Assembly (NCBI GenBank): GCA_020024475.1
Contig: JAHHTS010000109.1
Coordinates: forward strand, 1 to 7,027
Source of the DNA: Oscillospiraceae bacterium
GTDB lineage: Bacteria > Bacillota > Clostridia > Oscillospirales > Ruminococcaceae
Length of the DNA: 7,027 nucleotides
Direction of reading: 5' to 3'
The position numbers and the translations under genes are program-made. Positions 6,701 to 7,027 of the stretch are shown here, one piece after another (position 1 is the first letter of the stretch; every line of letters starts with the position of its first letter). The notes beneath the pieces are model-generated. The model was not told the origin of the DNA and ran no database searches. It saw only the letters and a program-made list of their open reading frames with translations.

Positions 6701-7027
6701 CAATATCAGTTGCCGTTCCAATAGTTGTTCCTTTTATTGTCACGGTAGCACCAGGTAAAGGCATACCAGTAGATTTATCTACAACCCTACCAGTTAAAAC
6801 ACGCGATTTAACTTGTTGTGTTGATGTTGACTCTGTCCGTTTAATTATAATATGATTATTAACAAAATCATAACTAAAACTCTTTCCTTTTAAGCAAAAA
6901 TCTAAAATTTTACTTATCTCTTCATTAATAAAATTCACCTCCACATTTCCCATTTCTTCCACATCATCCGATTTATAGACAAATGCCAAATCGGTCATTT
7001 TTTCTATTTCGATAAAAAGCTGCTTAA
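3783..7027 (-). CDS. susC: SusC/RagA-family TonB-dependent outer-membrane transporter with STN domain, 5' end missing
   Basis: This is the transporter of a SusC/SusD pair, which imports a substrate across the outer membrane using TonB energy. Residues are numbered from the ATG at 6998. That ATG is internal: the frame stays open to the right edge through KQLFIEIEK, which is the middle of an STN domain, so the signal peptide and early STN (perhaps 50-80 residues) lie outside. Visible in order: the rest of STN (1-54), a carboxypeptidase-regulatory-like domain (67-140, LTGRVVDKSTGMPLPGATV), a TonB-box-like segment (144-152, EMDEVVVTG), the plug (about 153-282, including QMRGASSF, FIVDGFES and the SusC signature SKGANGVVVIE), then a beta-barrel to the end. 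Barrel landmarks include ENLGKTKNKGIEF (789-801) and SLGIDPVTGKEVF. The protein ends in Phe (SFSLQATF), the usual BAM signal. STN implies FecI/FecR-type control. The family is very secure; the substrate is unknown. Confidence 0.97.
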   Translation of the reverse strand, partial: KQLFIEIEKMTDLAFVYKSDDVEEMGNVEVNFINEEISKILDFCLKGKSFSYDFVNNHIIIKRTESTSTQQVKSRVLTGRVVDKSTGMPLPGATVTIKGTTIGTATDIDGKFQLTIATDVTALEVSFVGYKTIAIPIAKKNDYVIMLETIASEMDEVVVTGMFTRKADSYTGAVTTIKADELQRVGNQNILQSLKNIDPAFQVLENNDFGSNPNRMPEIQMRGASSFTDMKDKYQTNPNQPLFIVDGFESSIEKVMDMDMNRVASITLLKDATAKALYGSKGANGVVVIETLAPQKGKMRVSYIGNLNIQIPDLFSYNLADAAEKLEIEKRAGIYTDHYGHPFTQQNYDTKYWSYYNEILRGVNTYWLNKPLRVGVGHKHALTFEGGDDAIRYGVDFQYNDVSGVMKGSNREVVSVGFNLQYRFKSLIFSEQLSVTFNKAKESPYGTFSEYARLNPYWRAYNEDGSVKEIMGDYEKANFQGSKPIYNPLINADINTKNENSYVDITNNFYIEWLALEGMRFKGRLGIVNKKEESELFYPRDHTMFKDIASDTEEYFERGLYTMGSGKRFEYNADLSANYSREMERHLIFANAQWSFSERKYNFVSFQARGFANDKMDYITHAKEYAEGGPNGDESLSREASALLSLNYSYDNRYLFDATYRANASSLFGSDKRWGHFWSAGIGWNLHKEHFMKNIEFLNQLRFRASTGYSGSQNFNSYQAIATYKYYNEIYDNIIGAQLLGLANPDLQWQKTQDNNVGVDITFFDLLDITFDYYVKNTENLLTPVSLPPSAGFTSYTENLGKTKNKGIEFKLNYRVLRNNEKSMYLTLFASGMHNKNRITKISDALSLMNKDRDEDKDNGGGGNPNLEENSAVTKPSVRYEEGQSMDAIWAVHSLGIDPVTGKEVFWDKEKKMKYSWDAADQVVVGDKLPKLSGTFGFNFEYKGFSVNTSFYYKLGGQYYNQTLVDKVENVDIQYNVDKRMLTGRWTTPGIPAKFRKFDSYAPLTRPTSRFVQDVRELQMTSLNVGYDFRFCNFLKKSRIERLKLQFYMNDVFRTSTIKAERGIEYPFARSCSFSLQATF
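4437..4472 (-). other. Acidic, calcium-loop-like segment in a SusC barrel loop
   Basis: Residues 843-854 of the visible SusC (numbered from the ATG at 6998) read DRDEDKDNGGGG. Aspartates alternate at 843, 845, 847 and 849, followed by Asn and four glycines. The position is between predicted barrel strands, just before the conserved SLGIDPVTGKEVF region, so an extracellular loop is likely. The alternating D-x-D-x-D followed by G resembles EF-hand-like calcium loops, but no EF-hand helices flank it. Metal binding is an inference; a flexible acidic loop is the simpler reading. Confidence 0.45.
6837..7025 (-). other. STN signalling domain of SusC (partial)
   Basis: The segment KQLFIEIEKMTDLAFVYKSD followed by VEVNFINEEISKILDFCLKGK and YDFVNNHIIIKR shows the beta-alpha-beta pattern of the secretin/TonB N-terminal (STN) domain. 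In transporters such as FecA this periplasmic domain contacts a FecR-type anti-sigma factor when substrate is bound. Its presence here suggests that this operon is switched on by a cognate FecI/FecR pair and not by a hybrid two-component or SusR-type regulator. The first helix of the domain lies outside the window. Confidence 0.88.

Larger units (their letters stand above)
1..7027 (-). other. Single-transcript susC-susD-DUF4843-PKD-like-(fifth gene) operon segment
   Basis: Five co-oriented genes are separated by only 29, 15, 17 and 16 bases, with no room for a promoter or terminator between them. None of the gaps contains a GC-rich hairpin followed by a T-run. The gene order is the importer pair first and accessory lipoproteins next, which is the standard arrangement of nutrient-uptake loci in Bacteroidota. 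The promoter and probably the regulators lie beyond the right edge, and the operon continues past the left edge. No CAZyme, sulfatase or SusE/F-like gene is inside the window. Confidence 0.9.

Overview
The window comes from a Bacteroidota genome, most likely a gut or host-associated member of the order Bacteroidales. The evidence is a SusC/SusD pair followed by two lipoprotein families that are essentially confined to this phylum, strongly AT-rich DNA, and start codons preceded by A/T-rich leaders with no Shine-Dalgarno purine block. I cannot fix the genus. An operon type with an STN-bearing SusC is common in Bacteroides, Parabacteroides, Butyricimonas and Odoribacter.

All genes lie on the minus strand and read from right to left. 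First is susC, an outer-membrane TonB-dependent transporter whose first codons lie beyond the right edge. It is followed by susD (surface lipoprotein), a DUF4843-type lipoprotein, a PKD-like family lipoprotein, and the first 24 codons of a fifth secreted protein that runs off the left edge. The gaps are 29, 15, 17 and 16 bases, so this is almost certainly one transcript. No stretch of 300 bases lacks a gene. I see no RNA gene, insertion sequence, CRISPR array or intrinsic terminator. The operon promoter must lie to the right of the window.

SusC and SusD should form the usual 'pedal-bin' importer, with a barrel and plug in the outer membrane and a lipoprotein lid that captures substrate. The two further lipoproteins carry lipoboxes followed by acidic residues, which suggests export to the cell surface as accessory subunits. 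SusC carries an STN signalling domain ahead of its carboxypeptidase-regulatory-like and plug domains, which suggests control by a FecI-type sigma factor and FecR-type anti-sigma factor. There is no glycoside hydrolase, polysaccharide lyase, sulfatase or starch-binding SusE/F-like protein in the window. The substrate therefore need not be a glycan; peptides or another nutrient are equally plausible.

The points most worth a second look are the importer with its two accessory lipoproteins, an acidic calcium-loop-like segment in a predicted SusC loop, a perfect 10-bp stem inside the signal-peptide codons of the fifth gene, and the fact that the first visible ATG of susC is internal and not the true start.
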